Source: Carex sylvatica (taxonomy: Eukaryota > Streptophyta > Magnoliopsida > Poales > Cyperaceae). From it: a stretch of DNA of 64,000 bases. The notes beneath the pieces are model-generated. The model searched no databases. It was not told the origin of the DNA and saw nothing but the letters and a program-made list of their open reading frames with translations. The stretch is from NCBI GenBank assembly GCA_964058845.1, contig CAXKVR010000034.1, positions 744,001-808,000 on the forward strand. Reading direction: 5' to 3'. Positions within the stretch are counted from its first letter, which is position 1, and each line of letters starts with the position of its first letter. Positions 12,635 to 26,658 of this stretch are shown here, one piece after another. Position numbers and translations under genes: made by a program.

Positions 12635-12949
12635 AGAGAGGTGGAGGAAAGAGTGGAGGAAAGAGAGAAGGGACGAAAGGAGTGGGGGCTGCTAAAGAGT
12701 GGGGAAAATGGTCTCCTCTTCGCCTTCGCCTTATTGGATCGGGCATCATCTCCTCCTATCACTTTTCCTATTCGCTTGGACATTGTTTTATTGCATGCAC
12801 TCGGTGCACATTCTGTCAACTGGTTGTAACTTGTGGCTCCCGGCGTCAGTGACCTGTTACTATGCTGCGGGGTTTCCTGAAAGGAATGAAGATCAGACAA
12901 GCAACGATTGATAGAGAGCATCTTTTAATTACCCAAACAGTTTAAAAGG

Positions 12950-14340
12950 CTTATTTATTTGATCCGAGAGGGATAGAATGTATTAACGGCACATCATATT
13001 TGACAATGGTTCTAAATATTATAAAAAAAAAAAATTTAAAGAAGTGTTTAGTTTATGTTTCTACTTTTGTTCATTCATCTCTTTCTTGGAAAATATATCT
13101 AATGGGTCTATCACAGTTAACAATTGAAAAATAAAAAATTGAAAGTGTTCCGATTTAGGTTGTCATACTTTAGCAACTCTATTATGTATCAATTAAATAA
13201 GAATTAATTGGTTCAAATTGGATCATTTTTTTTTATAATTATGTATATCAAATAGAGTAATGATTAATATTTTCATTCCTTTTATTAACTTTAGTAGGCA
13301 AATTTTCAAACTAAATAAAATTTGTTGATAGCTAAATAATGTTATAGCTTGTTGTTTGATTTATTTATTTTTCATTTCTATTTCATTATTGCATGTGTTT
13401 TGATTGGATTGAGAGTTGTCCCTCCTAATTAATACAAAACATGAGACATTCTTACAATAAGTACATTAATCATTGTATTACTAAAACTATAATTGTGATG
13501 GAAACGTATTACTAAAACTATAATTGTGATGGAAACGTAGCGTGTTAAAACTGATAAATTAATACTTTTATTGTTATGTATAGGAATAAAATAGTAAGAT
13601 TCAACTTTTCATCGAGATAACAAAAATAAAATATAAGCTATGACAAATGTATGTTGAATTGATTTTAAGCGATAAGATTATTTGATAGAATACATATTCC
13701 GAACTATTAGTTGTTTGCATCATTCATAAGAACAATGCTTTTAACACAAAAAAATATTGAAATGTCAATAAAACAAGAGTAACAATCTATTTTTTCTTTT
13801 CTTTTTTACTCATGTATCTTGATTCAAAGGCTAAAATCCGCTACTCATATCACAATGCACTCCAACCGCTACGTAGCATGCTCGAATTAAATATTGTTAT
13901 TTTTCCATTTGCACTAATCCAAAAAAAATATATAAAAAAGTTAGAACAGTATTTATTAAGAAAAATGAAAAGACATAACTTCAAACAATGTTGTTGCAAA
14001 AAAATGAAGAAAATACTACTCTTAATTATTATTTTATGAGAATCAAGTTTTAATTTAGTAACAAAAAACAATGTTTTTGGGGCGGAAAATTGCAGATTCA
14101 AAAATATCTGAAGGATTTCATGTGAATATTATAAGTTACTCGCAAAAAAAAATTATTTGTTTCTTTAAAAAATGAAAAAGAGTAGACCATGATTTGGAGA
14201 AGGATAAAAAATCTTACAATAAAATATTATATTAGTAAAAAAAAATATCCGGGGCTTACCAAAGCTGGAGTCAACCCAAAAAAAATTAGTTAAGAAGAAG
14301 GAAAAGAGAAGTGGGGAACTCTTATAGCATTTTATCACGT
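12950..14340. other. AT-rich intergenic stretch
   Basis: No gene or RNA is recognised. It is very AT-rich, with scattered short frames of low complexity. The only clear structure is the 31-base tandem duplication at 13475-13536. Confidence 0.5.
13475..13536. repeat. Exact 31-base tandem duplication
   Basis: A unit starting GTATTACTAAAACTATAATT is present twice, head to tail with no mismatch (13475-13505 and 13506-13536). The identity suggests a recent replication slippage or repair event. Confidence 0.9.
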
Positions 14341-14344
14341 CGAA

Positions 14345-15650
14345 TCCAGCAAATTTGATACTCTAAAAAAAATATATAATTTTAAAAATGTCTTCGTATT
14401 AGATTTTTTGTCAAAATTATCCTGACTGCCAGGTTCACGGGCGGCCCAATCTCCTAGCGGACTGCCTGAGACAGGAGCGCCCCACTAGAAATCAGACCGT
14501 CCCTGATCTAGGCGGTCCTCTGTTTTTTTTTTTTAGAGAGATGTTAATTTTATTGATTTAAATAATTTTGTGAATAAATTTTTTTCTTGTTAGAGTGTAT
14601 ATCAAAAAATAAGAAATTTGATATATTTATGAAGTGATATCGTAACTCTTTATAACTTTGATTGATTTGATTTGTCAGTTGGATATCACAAGTCTAAAGA
14701 TAATACTAATTAAGGACTTGACATTAATTCTTAATAATTTATTTTATTCAAATATACACCAGAAAATATAGTTAGATTGCCTCAATGATATACATATACA
14801 TATATATACATGTATTGTATTATATATACATATACATATATTATACATGTGTATAATATATACATACCCCATGCGGCGGCATTTGCGATGCATGCGGCGA
14901 TATTTGCGGCGCATGCGGCGATATTTGTGGCGCATGCGGCGATATTTGCGGCGCATGCGGTGGCATTTGCAGCGCATTTGATCTCTGCTGGTAAATCAGC
15001 AAGTCTGGACTGATACAAGGACCAAACTGCAAAAGTAATTACACCATAATGTAGAGCATTCAAAAATACACATAATTGACACATATTTCAATTTATTTAG
15101 ATTTTTTTACAGTTAGTTATGAATTTTCAAAGTTAAGCTTTCGAAGAAACTTTAAACATCGATAACTTTGGCTAAGAAAGTCGGATTTGCGCGTATGACC
15201 ACTGTTTGGAAAGGGGGAGACGAGATGGATCCGAATATCACCCGGGGGTTAACCTAACCTCTGGGTATCCAAAGGATCAGAATTTCAAAAAAAACATCGT
15301 TTAGTGCCTCAAAAACCCAGTTTAAATTTTCGTTCGACGGTAGGCATACAACGATCGGCATTTTGTTTAGTCAAAAACCTAAGAGATTATTCAAGAATTA
15401 TCTATATAATTATTTTAAAATGCATTTACTATTTATTGTATTTGTTTGCCTATCTCTGAGCAAACAAAAAAAAACAGAAGACCGCTCGGATCAGGGGCGG
15501 TCTGGTCTCTAGTGGGGCGGTCTGTTAGGGGATTGGGCCGCCCATGGACCTGATGATCGGGACAATTTTAACAAAAAAGTTTAATACGGTGACATTTTTT
15601 TTTTTTTTAGGGTATTAATAAAAATGGCCGGCAAATTTGACCCCAAAACA
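14345..15650. mobile_element. Fold-back DNA transposon with GC-rich arms
   Basis: The inverted arms are about 14350-14535 and 15455-15650. Both include GGGCGGCCCAATC, CGCCCCACTAGA and a polyT/polyA segment. The word GCAAATTTGA occurs at both edges (about 14349 and 15631). The arms are far more GC-rich than the flanks. The interior holds AT dinucleotide repeats, a 21-base minisatellite and a segment (15120-15400) with no recognisable coding. The length and long terminal repeats fit a non-autonomous Mutator-like or similar element. Confidence 0.7.
14873..14985. repeat. 21-base minisatellite, about five copies
   Basis: The unit GCATGCGGCGATATTTGCGGC (with T/G and C/T variants) is repeated head to tail. 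It sits next to a TATACATATA-type simple repeat at 14800-14868. The short frames that cross it are only repeat translations (Arg-rich or Ala-rich) and I do not consider them genes. Confidence 0.9.
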
Positions 15651-15896
15651 GCGGACTTGTGCCAATTCATTCTGACATGGCAATTGAAATAAAACATTTT
15701 TTTATAATATAAGGAAGCCTATCTTAAATTCCCCACAATTGTTAAGCAATAAATGGAATCCAATTATCCTATATTAAATTGGCATTTTTATTGTAGACGC
15801 TTCCCACCGCGCAATTAATTTTTGTCTACCCTCTGAGGCTGCCATTAAACCCCAAGAGCGAGGAGATCGGAGAATTAAATAATAATAAATAAAAAA

Positions 15897-16284
15897 TGAG
15901 GCTATGATACTTTTACATAAGTCCATATTGTAAATCTATAGTTTTATTTTTAAAATTCAAAAATTTGACTCGAACTGCTCATATAATCTTCATAAGATTA
16001 TATACTTAAACAAAAATTTCCATTTTTATTTTTATTTTTTTTGGTAGATAGGAAGAAAATCACTATTTTCATATGGTTTAGAATATTTAAATCGAGTGAT
16101 TTTCTTTCTATATAAAAAGAGAATATTTGTTTTCAAAAAGAATGTAAATTTTGGTTTGTAAGGACATTTTTTATATGGAAATCGAGTCGAGCAGTTTGTA
16201 TCAATTATTTAAAATTTTCAAAATATAGATATAAATTCGTATTACAGACCTAAGCACACTTTGTAAAGTACCATATTATCACTC
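15897..16284. mobile_element. MITE related to 8419-8796
   Basis: The left end is TGAGGCTATGATACTTTTAC and the right end is its approximate complement (AAAGTACCATATTATCACTC). The arms are diverged, with several indels. Confidence 0.65.
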
Positions 16285-16668
16285 GTAAAAAATATATATA
16301 TTAATTATTAAGATATGTTCATAACCCCTGTGCTGATTTGTTGTGCTCACTTTGTCATGGTCGATGTGATTTCTTGAGAAAAATAGTGGACATGCATCCA
16401 TGCATTCAATCATATGTTGTCCATTAGAATCTGCTTTGAACTTTAAAAATGATATAATTTATTTATGTTGCTTCCAGTTATCAATCACCTTGGAAATTGG
16501 AATGCAAAAACGAATTAAAAAGCAAATTATTATGGGAACGGAAAAGCAATTAGAACAACCTTGTCATATTGTTTTTTTATTAAATTAGAAAGATTTTTTT
16601 TTTTACTGGCCTCAAACATATCAATGATATCTTGATAAGGATGGCTATTAATAGGAATGTCAAGTAGG

Positions 16669-17152
16669 GATGGAAAAAAAATCGTAGCTCATGGATCAAT
16701 CGTGATTCATATTTGACTCGTTTGTTAACAGCTCATTTGTTTGTGGATTGAGTTGTTAACGGGTCAGTTCGCTATTAATTCGGTTCAAAATTAACAAGTT
16801 TGACCAGGAGTCTAGTTCGCTGGTGAGCTAGTTTGGTCTAGGTATAAATTTGTTAATTTGTATGAATTTGTGTGAATTCAGTATGCATTAATTTATTATG
16901 TGAAATATGTTTGTATGAAATTTGAAAATTTAGTATTTTGATATATATGAAATTAGTTACAAAATTTATGAATACATTTGGGCTTTTAGTCTATGAGTTT
17001 TTATGAGCTGGCTCGGCTCGCTCGTTAGCAAAACAAACGAGCCACCTTTTTTAGCTTATACTCTAATATTAGCTCGTTCATGATTCCCTCGTTTCAACGA
17101 ATGAGACATGAGTTTGATCTAATTCAGACCAAGCTGACTCATTATCAGCCCT
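16669..17152. mobile_element. hAT-like short element
   Basis: The ends are TAGGGATGGAAAA on the left and ATCAGCCCTAA on the right, the TAGGG(C/A)TG terminus seen also at 60232-61044. The inside is rich in GCTCATTTG/GAGCTGGCTCG words. No target duplication can be read with confidence and no transposase is present. Confidence 0.5.
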
Positions 17153-17998
17153 AATGTTAAGAAATAATAGCTCCTTAAGATTTACAGTGTCCTCTCACCC
17201 AAATTTTACCGGTGATATTCAGAAAAGTCGAAAATCATAAGCCAATTATTTATTTTGACAATCTCATCTATCATAAAAATATATAAATTTAAAATAAAAC
17301 ATCATGGACGTGGTCAATGCTATACACATACGATGTATATAATAGATAGTGAAGTTTGATGTATATTTTAGCATGCATTAAGGAACATGAAATTTCAACT
17401 GTATAAAATCAGCGATGCTTCCATCATCAAGCAATACTTATCTACATAAAATTTGATTGTTAGGCCACCGATGTGGCGATGTGTCTAATAACACATGTAT
17501 AAATATATTTTTTTTATTTCAACTTTATTTTCATTTTTTTAAATATCATTGTTAGAATTGTCAAACGATCCCTCTTCTTTAAAATTATTTTAAAGCAACA
17601 TCATTTTACATGCATTTTAACCGTCAATTTTATATAAAACCTAGAAATATATATATTTAATGGGGGCAGTTAGAACAACTCGACAATGAATCATTATTCT
17701 TAAACTGGTAGAGTAGGGGCGTATATTCAGAATTAATCGTCGCATCTCATGGATAGCTACAGTGAATATAAAATTAAAAATTAAACCTATTTCAAATGAT
17801 CTAGTTGCATAGTCAGACAAAAATGAAAATAAAAAAAAAGAAAGTGGATGAACAAATAAACAAGCAATGAAACAAAATTACTCTCACCGATAAAGATTCT
17901 CATATCTGGTGATGCTGCGCATCATTGTATTTATAAAAAAAAAATGATAGTATCTAGTTTTAAAATACTACTTTATAAATGAGTGGGTTTAAATGTCC

Positions 17999-18300
17999 TA
18001 TACATTGATTTTTCAAGATTCAAAAAAATGATCTTTACATATCAACATGATATTCATATTAAAATGTGTATGAAAATTAATTTTATATTTTTTTCAGAAC
18101 TTTTTTATTATTTTTCAGATAGGTACAAAATTACTATATTTAGATTCCCCAAAATCTTCTGATTTTGTATCTATCTAAAAAATAGTAATTTGTTTATAAA
18201 AATTATAAAATTTGGTTTCCATATACATTTTAATATAGATATAGCGTTGAACAGTTCGGATAGAGTGTTTGAACTTTGAAAACAAAAATAAAGATATGGG
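17999..18300. mobile_element. Degraded copy of the 8419-8796 MITE family
   Basis: The left arm has CAACATGATATTCATATTAAAATG and the right arm has the complementary ATTTTAATATAGATATAGCGTTGAAC-like segment around an AGATAGGTACAAAAT centre. The boundaries are approximate. Confidence 0.55.
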
Positions 18301-18524
18301 AGATAAGTGAGACATAAAAACAATGAGAACATTTTAACCACACTCTTTCCAAATACATCCATTTAAATCCACATTGCACGTATTTATACGGGGGATCTCG
18401 ATTCCACAATTACTGTCAAAAAAATTGGTGTTGTGTGCGATATTAATTTCTCAAAATTGCATCCAGAATTTTGAATTGAAAATTTAAACTTTAAAAATGA
18501 TAATTTTACTTATTCAACAATCCG

Positions 18525-18900
18525 TAATTTTTAAAAATACCATATTAAAATAAAATTAAACTAAATAACCACATTTTATGAAAAATTTAAATTTTGATAT
18601 GGTCGCATCTGCTAGGTGCCGCTACTTTTCTAGGGGGCGCATATCCTAGATGCGGCCACTCCTTTCTTCTTCTTCTTTTCCTTCAAATTGAACTGCCGTA
18701 GGAGAAGGAAAAAAAAAAGAAGTGGCCGCATCTAGGGGATGCAGCCTCCTATTTATGGTTCGCATCCCCTAAATGCGATCCCTCAGAAAAGTGGCTGCAC
18801 TTAGTGGATACGGTCGTATCAAAATTCGAATTTTTCAGAAAACGTGATTATTTGTTTTTTTTTTTGATATGGTATATTAAAAAATTTCGGTTCAACAATT
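18525..18900. mobile_element. Fold-back MITE with GC-rich hairpin
   Basis: The arms pair from TACCATATTAAAATAAAA on the left through AATTTTGATATGG to complementary words on the right (CGTATCAAAATTCG, GATATGGTATATTAA). The central part alternates the words GATGCGGCCACT and AGTGGCCGCATC. No coding potential is seen. Confidence 0.65.
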
Positions 18901-19299
18901 ATTTTAACTCAGATAAAAATAATAAACACTACTTTTTTTTTAGGTGAATAATAAACACTACTAATATATAAAATGGTGTATAGACAGTATAGCTCACATA
19001 TAAATTAATTCTACATTAAATGCAAAAGCTTTTGGATAAAAATGCAGAAAGAGAATAGAATGCAAAAGTATTTCTATTTTTTTTATACAAAACGTTTCCA
19101 ACGCTGTCCGTATAAATCCCGTCCGGTAGCTGACGTACCGAATCCCACAACGTGGGCTCCACTACGCTGAAGCACGAGCCGCACGCGTGTTATTTTATTC
19201 ATTTGCTTTTTTTTTTTAATTTAATTTTATTCGTTCCCAGTCGCGGCGCACCAACCGGAACGAATGCGTATGCATTAACTCAAAAGGGAATCTTTCGAG

Positions 19300-20305
19300 A
19301 GATAATGAATCTGAAGAATTTTTTTCATAAATCATAATTAATAAATTAATAAATTAAAAAATTAATATGATTGTTTTATTTTTTTAAATTATAAGGACAG
19401 AACGGACCGTTCGGTCTTCAAAATTTTCTTTTCTCAGACCAAACAGACCATTCGATCTCAACATTTTTTTTCATCTGTGGTCACAGAAGATCTCTTCCTG
19501 CGTTTTTTTCGCTCGGTCTCTCTGTTTATTTAATTTTTTTAACCCGACTCTTCTTCTCCCTTTTCTGCGTCGCACTTTCCCATTTTTTTTCTTCCTTCAT
19601 TCTTCCTCCTACTTTCTTTCTCATTCAATTTTTTTTTTAACTCTCAAAGCTTATGTAATTTCTATTATAATTACATAGGTTTATATAATTTTAAAAGGAG
19701 AACAAGAAGAGCTTCAGATCTACAAGTTTCGTTAGATATGTATTTAATTCTTTTATTTTTGAGAAGAAGAAATCAATCGTCTATTGGAGGAAGGAGGAAG
19801 ATGTATATTTATATTAAAAAAAAAAAACATGGAGACCGAATCCCTAATTCGATCTCCAATTAAAATTGTCGGGCCAATAATAATACTTGTTCAGTCAAAC
19901 TACTAATAATTATTTATTTAGAAAAACTAAAAAGTTTACTTTATATTTACGTTGAAATTAGTTCTTCAGTCAAAAAAAAAAATTAAATGAGGAAGAAAGT
20001 AAGACGAAGAATGAAGGAAAAAAAAATGGGGAAGTGCGACGCAGAAAAAGGGAGAAGAGGAGTCGGGCTAAAAAAATTAAATAAACATGAAGACCGAGCG
20101 AAAAAAACACAGGAAGGGATCTTCTATGGCCGCAGATGAAAAAAAAACATTGAAACCGAATGGTTCATTCAGTTTGGGAAAAGGAAATTTTGGAGACCGA
20201 ACGGACCGTTCGATCCTTATGGTTTTTCAAAAAAAAAAAACAATCATATTGGTTTCCTAATTTTTGATTTATTAATTATGGTTTATGAAAAAAATTCGAA
20301 TCTGA
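19300..20305. mobile_element. Large fold-back element, arms about 350-400 bases
   Basis: The left arm (about 19300-19640) and right arm (about 19965-20305) are inverted copies. Paired words include GAACGGACCGTTCGGTC with GACCGAACGGACCGTTCGATC, and CGTCGCACTTTCCC with GGGAAGTGCGACG. The word AATATGATTG lies inside both ends and similarity continues outward. No frame for a transposase is seen and the target duplication is not clear. Confidence 0.7.
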
Positions 20306-20708
20306 ACCGGTTGATTTTAAACGGAGTTAATTCGACACATGCTTATAACATAGGAAATTTTTAATATTAGTGTAGATCTAATTCGCACTAATTTTAAAAT
20401 AAATTGAACAGCTGAGATTTACTAACTCAAAAGAGTACCTTTTGAATTAATGCAAGGATACGAATTGTGGAAGCTAATATGCTTCTTTTCTTGAGAAAAT
20501 GAGGACCCTCTTATTCTTCAATCCGAACCGTTCAAAATTAATTAAACGGTTTCAATTACATTTTATATCAATATAATTTATTAAAATAAATTAAATATAA
20601 TTAAAATCCGTTTGATCAATTTTTAATGATTCGAATTGAAGTATATGAAGATCTCCTTTTCTCAAGAAAAAAGAGCAGAGTTGATTCCACGAATTCAACC
20701 GGAACCTG

Positions 20709-20742
20709 CTCTCTCCTCTCTCCTCTCTCCTCTCTCCTCTCC
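20709..20742. repeat. CTCTCCT microsatellite
   Basis: A seven-base CTCTCCT unit is repeated about five times, next to a TATATAACACGTGGC-like stretch (CACGTG core at 20762). No gene is found downstream on either strand, so I do not call a promoter. Confidence 0.7.
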
Positions 20743-21734
20743 TGGTTCCAGCGCTATATAACACGTGGCTGTTTCCCATTGGTTAAAACTTAAAAGTGTC
20801 GCTAGTGATATTTGACCAGAAATTCTCACATTATCCGCAATCGGACGCTTTTTGTCCGGCTGTCTCCTTTCTGCACCGTGGGGTACGTGACATATCAACC
20901 GTTGGATTTTGGTCAAATAGTTGACTGCACCACGAACTTATTTGGATGGACGTGGAGTTGTGGGGGCAGATTTGATTTCTGAAAAAAAAAAAAATATGTT
21001 GTGATGTTAGGCGGGCAATGATTTTGGATTTGAAAGTTAATTCTTATTGAGGATGCTTATTGTTGAATGTTATTAGATTATAAATGAATGAAGAAAATTA
21101 ATTTAATATTAAATAGCTAATTTAGTATTTATTTACCGAAAAAATATTACTTGATAGATATTTATTCATCGAGATTTTCTAATCAAAGTGTTATGCATTG
21201 TGCACTGTTATTGTTTATAATATCATTATAATTCACCGATACATAACGTAGGCAGGTTGATCTCGTACGTTTATTATTTTTATCGGTTGGTGAGGAATAT
21301 AAAATTTAGTGTTTTACAATCTAATTAATGATAATAAGAAATATGAATACATAAACATGTTAGATATAATAGTTAAGAAGTACTTTTACTTCTAATTTTG
21401 TTCCAATAAAAATATTAAATTTGAGCTCACTGCAGTGATTACCTGATTAGTTATGAAACTGGTAAATTCTTGCTTATTTGATTCATTATGATAATCACGG
21501 ACATGCGCCGGGTGCATGAACTGACTGCAGCTTCTGCGGGAGAGAGGGAAAGACGAGAGGAGCCGTAGGAAGAGTCTGGCCCACCTACCGCGCCAAGTCA
21601 CCAACTCGTTTGTTGGGACCCTGCTTGTGAATCACGTGCTACAGTAGCACAGCTACCCACCAAAATAGGAACGTCGCACCTCGCACGTGACTGCACGTCA
21701 GTGCGACCGTGGCTGCTCTCGGAGCACTTCCATT

Positions 21735-22310
21735 TTCTGAGCCGTTCGGATGTGATCTGCTGTTGCGTCATCAGTATTACACTCCGTGCAATGGGATTTT
21801 GTTCCTTGAATTATTGTAATTCGTATCCTCTGCATCAACTCAAATTTTGGATTTTTTTTTTTAAATACAAATCCTTTTAAATCTTTCACCAGAACCAGCA
21901 CGCTGTGCTGGAATTTTAAAAAAATAGCGGTGGAGCAAGAAAATCAAAACCTACACCGATTATAGAGATCAGTGGAGCCATTTTCTCACCAAATACTAAT
22001 TTAAACACAAATAACCTATGCAGTTTTTAGAAAAATTACTCCACCAATTCTTAGGATTGATGTAGATTTTGATTTTCTTACTCCACCGATCTCTAGAATC
22101 GGTGGAGGCTATTTTTAGAGATCGGTAGAGGTTATTTTTCTAAAAAACCCGTACAACATGCTTGTTTTGTTGAAAGATTTAAAAGAAATTATAATTTAAA
22201 AAAAATCCAAATTTTGAGTTGAGATCTGAACCGCCTAATTTAAGTTTGCACTAATATTAAAGAATCAGGTGCGTTTATGCAAAGGATGTGGATTCGAATT
22301 GTTGGAACCA
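21735..22310. mobile_element. Fold-back element with CCACCGAT motifs
   Basis: The left arm (GAGCCGTTCGGATGTGATCT ... CAACTCAAATTTTGGATT) is complementary to the right arm (AATCCAAATTTTGAGTTG ... AGATCTGAACCGCC). The centre has several inverted copies of CACCGAT(C/T)...ATCGGTGGAG. No coding is seen. Confidence 0.65.
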
Positions 22311-22689
22311 GTGTCGTATATAATAGTATGCGGTCGTCGGATGGATATGGTACCGCTAAATAATTAATCGAGACTAATTGATTATAATCGAAAATAATAG
22401 ACTAATTAATCAGAAAAATCTATAACAATTTGATGATTACCAACAACTAATCGACCGATCGGTCTAAACGGACGGTTTTTTACAACACTCGTTGGAACCC
22501 AAGCGAATATCAACGCTACCGAGTTCCCGAATTTCACCTTACCGTTTAGCTCTTCATGAATATAGTTGCTCAACTTAGGATTGATTCACAGCTATGTTGC
22601 ATGGATACGGATACGGGTATCGTATCAGATACGATACGGATACGGCGATACGGTAATTTTCAAAAATCTAGGATACGATACGTCTATTA

Positions 22690-25600
22690 TATATATTATA
22701 TATATATATATATATTATTTTTTATTATTATAGTGTATATTGAAATTTAATTAATTTGTTTCTTAACATTTTTATTTAGTTCATTCTTTCTGATAAATTG
22801 CTAAAATTGTGTTTGTATTATTTGTTAGAATTTTAGATTCAAATTTCAAGTGTCACTTATTGCATTTACTTTTCAACTTTTCAATTATTTTTTTATAGTT
22901 TTGCTGATGGCTCAAGTACGTACAATTACATAAAATAACTATAAATTTGAGATTGGAGAATTAAAATTTTTAGTATAGTACAGTGTAATTTTATTTTATA
23001 AGAGTAGTTAGAAAATAATAATGCATATAAAACAAAATTTCCAATTTTCAATTTATAGGAAAATTTAGCCTGATTTTTTTTCATTGTCATCCGTCCTTGT
23101 TCTACTAGCGCTTTTATCCGTCATTGTCATCCGTCCTTTGCATTTAGATATTTAAAAGTTTAAATTCAGTCTATAGTATATATATACATTATAGTATACT
23201 TCTTGATGAAAAACAACTATTTCTTTTCCATTCAATTTTTTTTTTTAGTTTAATTTAGAATTTAGTCACTATATTGAAATTTGTATTTTAAAAGAGTTTT
23301 ATATTAATTTTGTTTCCTTCAATTTTTTTATTTTTATAGGCAAATTTTAGTCTAAGTTTTATGTTTAATAGTATATTATTTATGGATTAGTGATTTGCAT
23401 TTAGATATTTTATTGTAAATGGCTGAATTTGAGTCAGGTTAGGACCAAATTCGAATTTATATTACGTCTTTTTTACAATGAGGATTATAAAGATAAAAAT
23501 ATAATTCGATTTGAAGTAATAATTTTACTGTAATACTCAAATCTGGTCAATTATTTTTAGTATAAAATTCTGAAAGGGTTTTTGCACTGTTTACCTACAA
23601 TGACACCACCTCTTTGATCCGTGAGACCCATATCGATCTCACGGCTAAAAATAACGTATTTTCTCACACTTACGTCTTTTCTCTTCTTCGTTGCACGTCG
23701 TCTTTTCTTCTCTCTGTCAATAGTTGTTCTTTGCTCATCATATCAATATAAAGATATGCGTGACAACAACTCTACGGTACTTTACGATATTTCTTATGTG
23801 ATAGCATATCAATAATTAAGTAAAATCGTATTCTTATGGCAAACAATCACTCAAAACTAACAATTAAGTTTTTTAATCACTAATATCAATAATTAAGAAA
23901 TATTGTTAAGGTTTTCTAAATAAATTAAAATTTCATATAATTTCCAAATTTTATAAAAGTTATGATGTTAATTGACACCACTAAAACTTTACCAGCTCCG
24001 ACGCCAATCCAGCTGCTATCTGTTCGATGCCTGTTAATTTCATGCTCTACACGTCTGTTTTACAACGGTTGAATTTTATTATCATATCAATTTCATATCC
24101 CACATGTGGTCTAAATTCATCTCCAAGTCCTCTAAGCAAGTAATTAATGTCAAATGATAACTGATAAGTGCGGCATTCTCTTTCTATCAAAGGTTGTAAA
24201 GCGATATGCTGATTGGCTGATCTCCTCAGCATAGTACCAAAAGAGAATAAAACAAAAGCATATATATAGCACAAAGCAAATCGACAAACATTTATTTATT
24301 TATTTTAGATAATAATTTATTTAAAATATAACAAATCATTTATTTGTTTTCTAAAAAGAAAAAGAAAAAGAAAAAGAAAAATTACCGACTAAAGTCTTGA
24401 GCGAGAACAAAAACAAGAGGCACATAAATGATGTCAAAAAATGTCAAGATCAAGAAACCAGAGCCAGACAGGTAACCAACAGCACATCGACGGTAGATAT
24501 GCATACAAGCACTGGACACTGCCCCATTGGACAGGGAAAAAACAAAAAAAAAAAGGATTGAGCATCTGAGGAGCCGTGGAGGTGTTAAATTACAAATCAA
24601 GCACAGCAATGAACGAACAACAATAACAATAATATAGACAAGTGTAGATAAGTCGAGGACTTTGTAAATATTTCTTTTTCTTTTATCAATACAAATATTA
24701 ACGGTAAAAACGTCAACCTCAAAAAAAAAAGGAAATAAGAATAGTAGTAGTACTAATAATAAATTGTTATCGATAATAACATAATGAAAATAAAAAATCG
24801 ACAATAATACAACAGCAGTATGGGAAGGCTGGTGAGGGGTTCAGGAGTAACTAAAATTTTGAGTTTGGATTCGGACCGTCCGATCAGAATGTGGACTAAT
24901 TTGTACCGATTTGAAATTTTACAAGGTGTCTTTAATATGCGTGCTAAAATTACTCGGACGGTTCAGATTAAAATTCAGAATTTTAATTTTTTTGGAGTTA
25001 AAAAGGGATTCGAACTCGAAAGAGGGGGTTATGAATAAATTAATTTTGGTAAACAGAGAAGCACGACATGAGCATACGCATGTTAATTTTTTTTAATGGT
25101 GTACCTTTTTATTTTATATAAATTGTTTACTTTTGCAATTTGTAATAATTTATTTGTTGCTTAGTATGCTACGTATCTTTGAAATTGAGTTGATGGTTGC
25201 TTTTATCTTCAAGGATGGTGATTGATGAAATATATAGAATAATTTTTGCTTGGAGATTCTGAAGCTTTAAATTCTAATCATCATCATTTAAGCAATTATT
25301 CAAGGATTAGGGATCCGAACCTTAATGAAGTATCAGAAAAATAAATAAAAAATAAGTGAAGAATTCAGATCCAGTACAATACCTGGCTGTCTGATAAGAT
25401 CTGAGTCGTCCATTTTAATTTGATAATGGACCATACTACCATAGAATCCAGAACTTATTGCATTGCATTGATGTGGTACCACCAAAAAAAAAAAAAATGT
25501 ATGAAAGATTAGTTCATAACTCATACGCTAAAATACTTGAGGCTGAATAATAAAATCCAATTAAACAATTTATTTTTCCAATTGCCACCTAAGGCTGTTC

Positions 25601-26650
25601 TCATTTAAGAGGACGATATTATTGATTAATAATTGAGCAAATTGTCTTTGTAAGAGTCCGTATTTATTATCTAATTGCAGGAATTACATCATTGAAAAAT
25701 TGAAATAGTGTTTCTTGTGGGATTGATCTTCTTGTTAAAAAAAAATAGAATAAATAATAATTGCTAATACATCAAAGATCAAACGGCCAATTGTGTGTGA
25801 GTGGTGACTTTATGTGAGGATTTCATTTGGGGACCACTAGCATTTAATTTCTCAAACTAAAATTATATTTTGCCACCTAACTCTTATTAGTTCAAAGGAG
25901 GAATATTATTGAAGCACTATTTTGAACTATCCTCAAACACAAGGCAGTTTTCCTTTCTACAAACTTATCCTGCATTAATTACATAATAATTCAGAATCTG
26001 ACATCTTCTATAATTCAAGAAAGGACCAAAACATCTATATCAATGAAAGTATAATATAATTAAATACAATCGTCATTGAACATTTTTATTTTTAAAATTA
26101 ATTAAAAATTGTCACGTTGGATTAAAAAATTAAAACTGCTAGCGATTAACAATCAACGGATGAAATTCTATTTGTCAGTGTGAAAATTAGAAGATTTTTT
26201 AAAGAAATTTGCTAATTTTGAAATTATCATAAATCTTAAAAATTGGAAAAAAAAAAAGTTAACACTTCGGATAATACCTCTAATAGAAAAACCTAGGCCT
26301 AACACAACTGCATAACTATTTTTCATTTTTACGGTTTTAGTTGTGTGTCTGTTAATGGGAGATTCAAAACAGGTATGGCTTACTATGAACAATTTGGTTG
26401 TTGTTTGAGGACTATAATGGAAGGTTCTTCGTGCTAAATAAAATTCCAATGTCAACAATATTAATCGTATTTCTTTTATTATGCGTAGATTCTTGATTCA
26501 ATGCTAAAAATAAACACGCGGATAGTAAATACCATTCGAATCTTTCCCCAGCAAAGAAAGGAAGAACAAAAAAAAAAAAAAAAAAACTAAGGTGGTGCTT
26601 GGTTGAGATCTAAAGTTTAGAAAGTCTAAGTTGGTTAACTTCGCTTAGAC
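22690..26650. other. Long intergenic stretch without a recognised gene
   Basis: It starts with a TA-repeat (about 22685-22719) next to GATACGGATACGG words. It continues with AT-rich sequence, an AAAAAG repeat at 24355-24380 and fragments of dispersed repeats (24840-25020 with GGATTCGGACCGTCCGATC; 25360-25430 similar to the TRAPPC12 flank). Short frames here do not resemble proteins I know. Confidence 0.5.
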
Positions 26651-26658
26651 TGATCTAA

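Noticed and set aside
12574..12921. Frame of 115 codons on the - strand upstream of the invertase
   Set aside because: It crosses the TATA box and the pyrimidine-rich leader; its Ser/Leu/Phe-rich content is composition, not protein.
14744..15084. Arg-rich and Ala-rich frames on both strands
   Set aside because: They are translations of the 21-base minisatellite and of TA repeats.
20755..20800. TATATAA and CACGTG as a promoter
   Set aside because: No gene follows on either strand within several kilobases.
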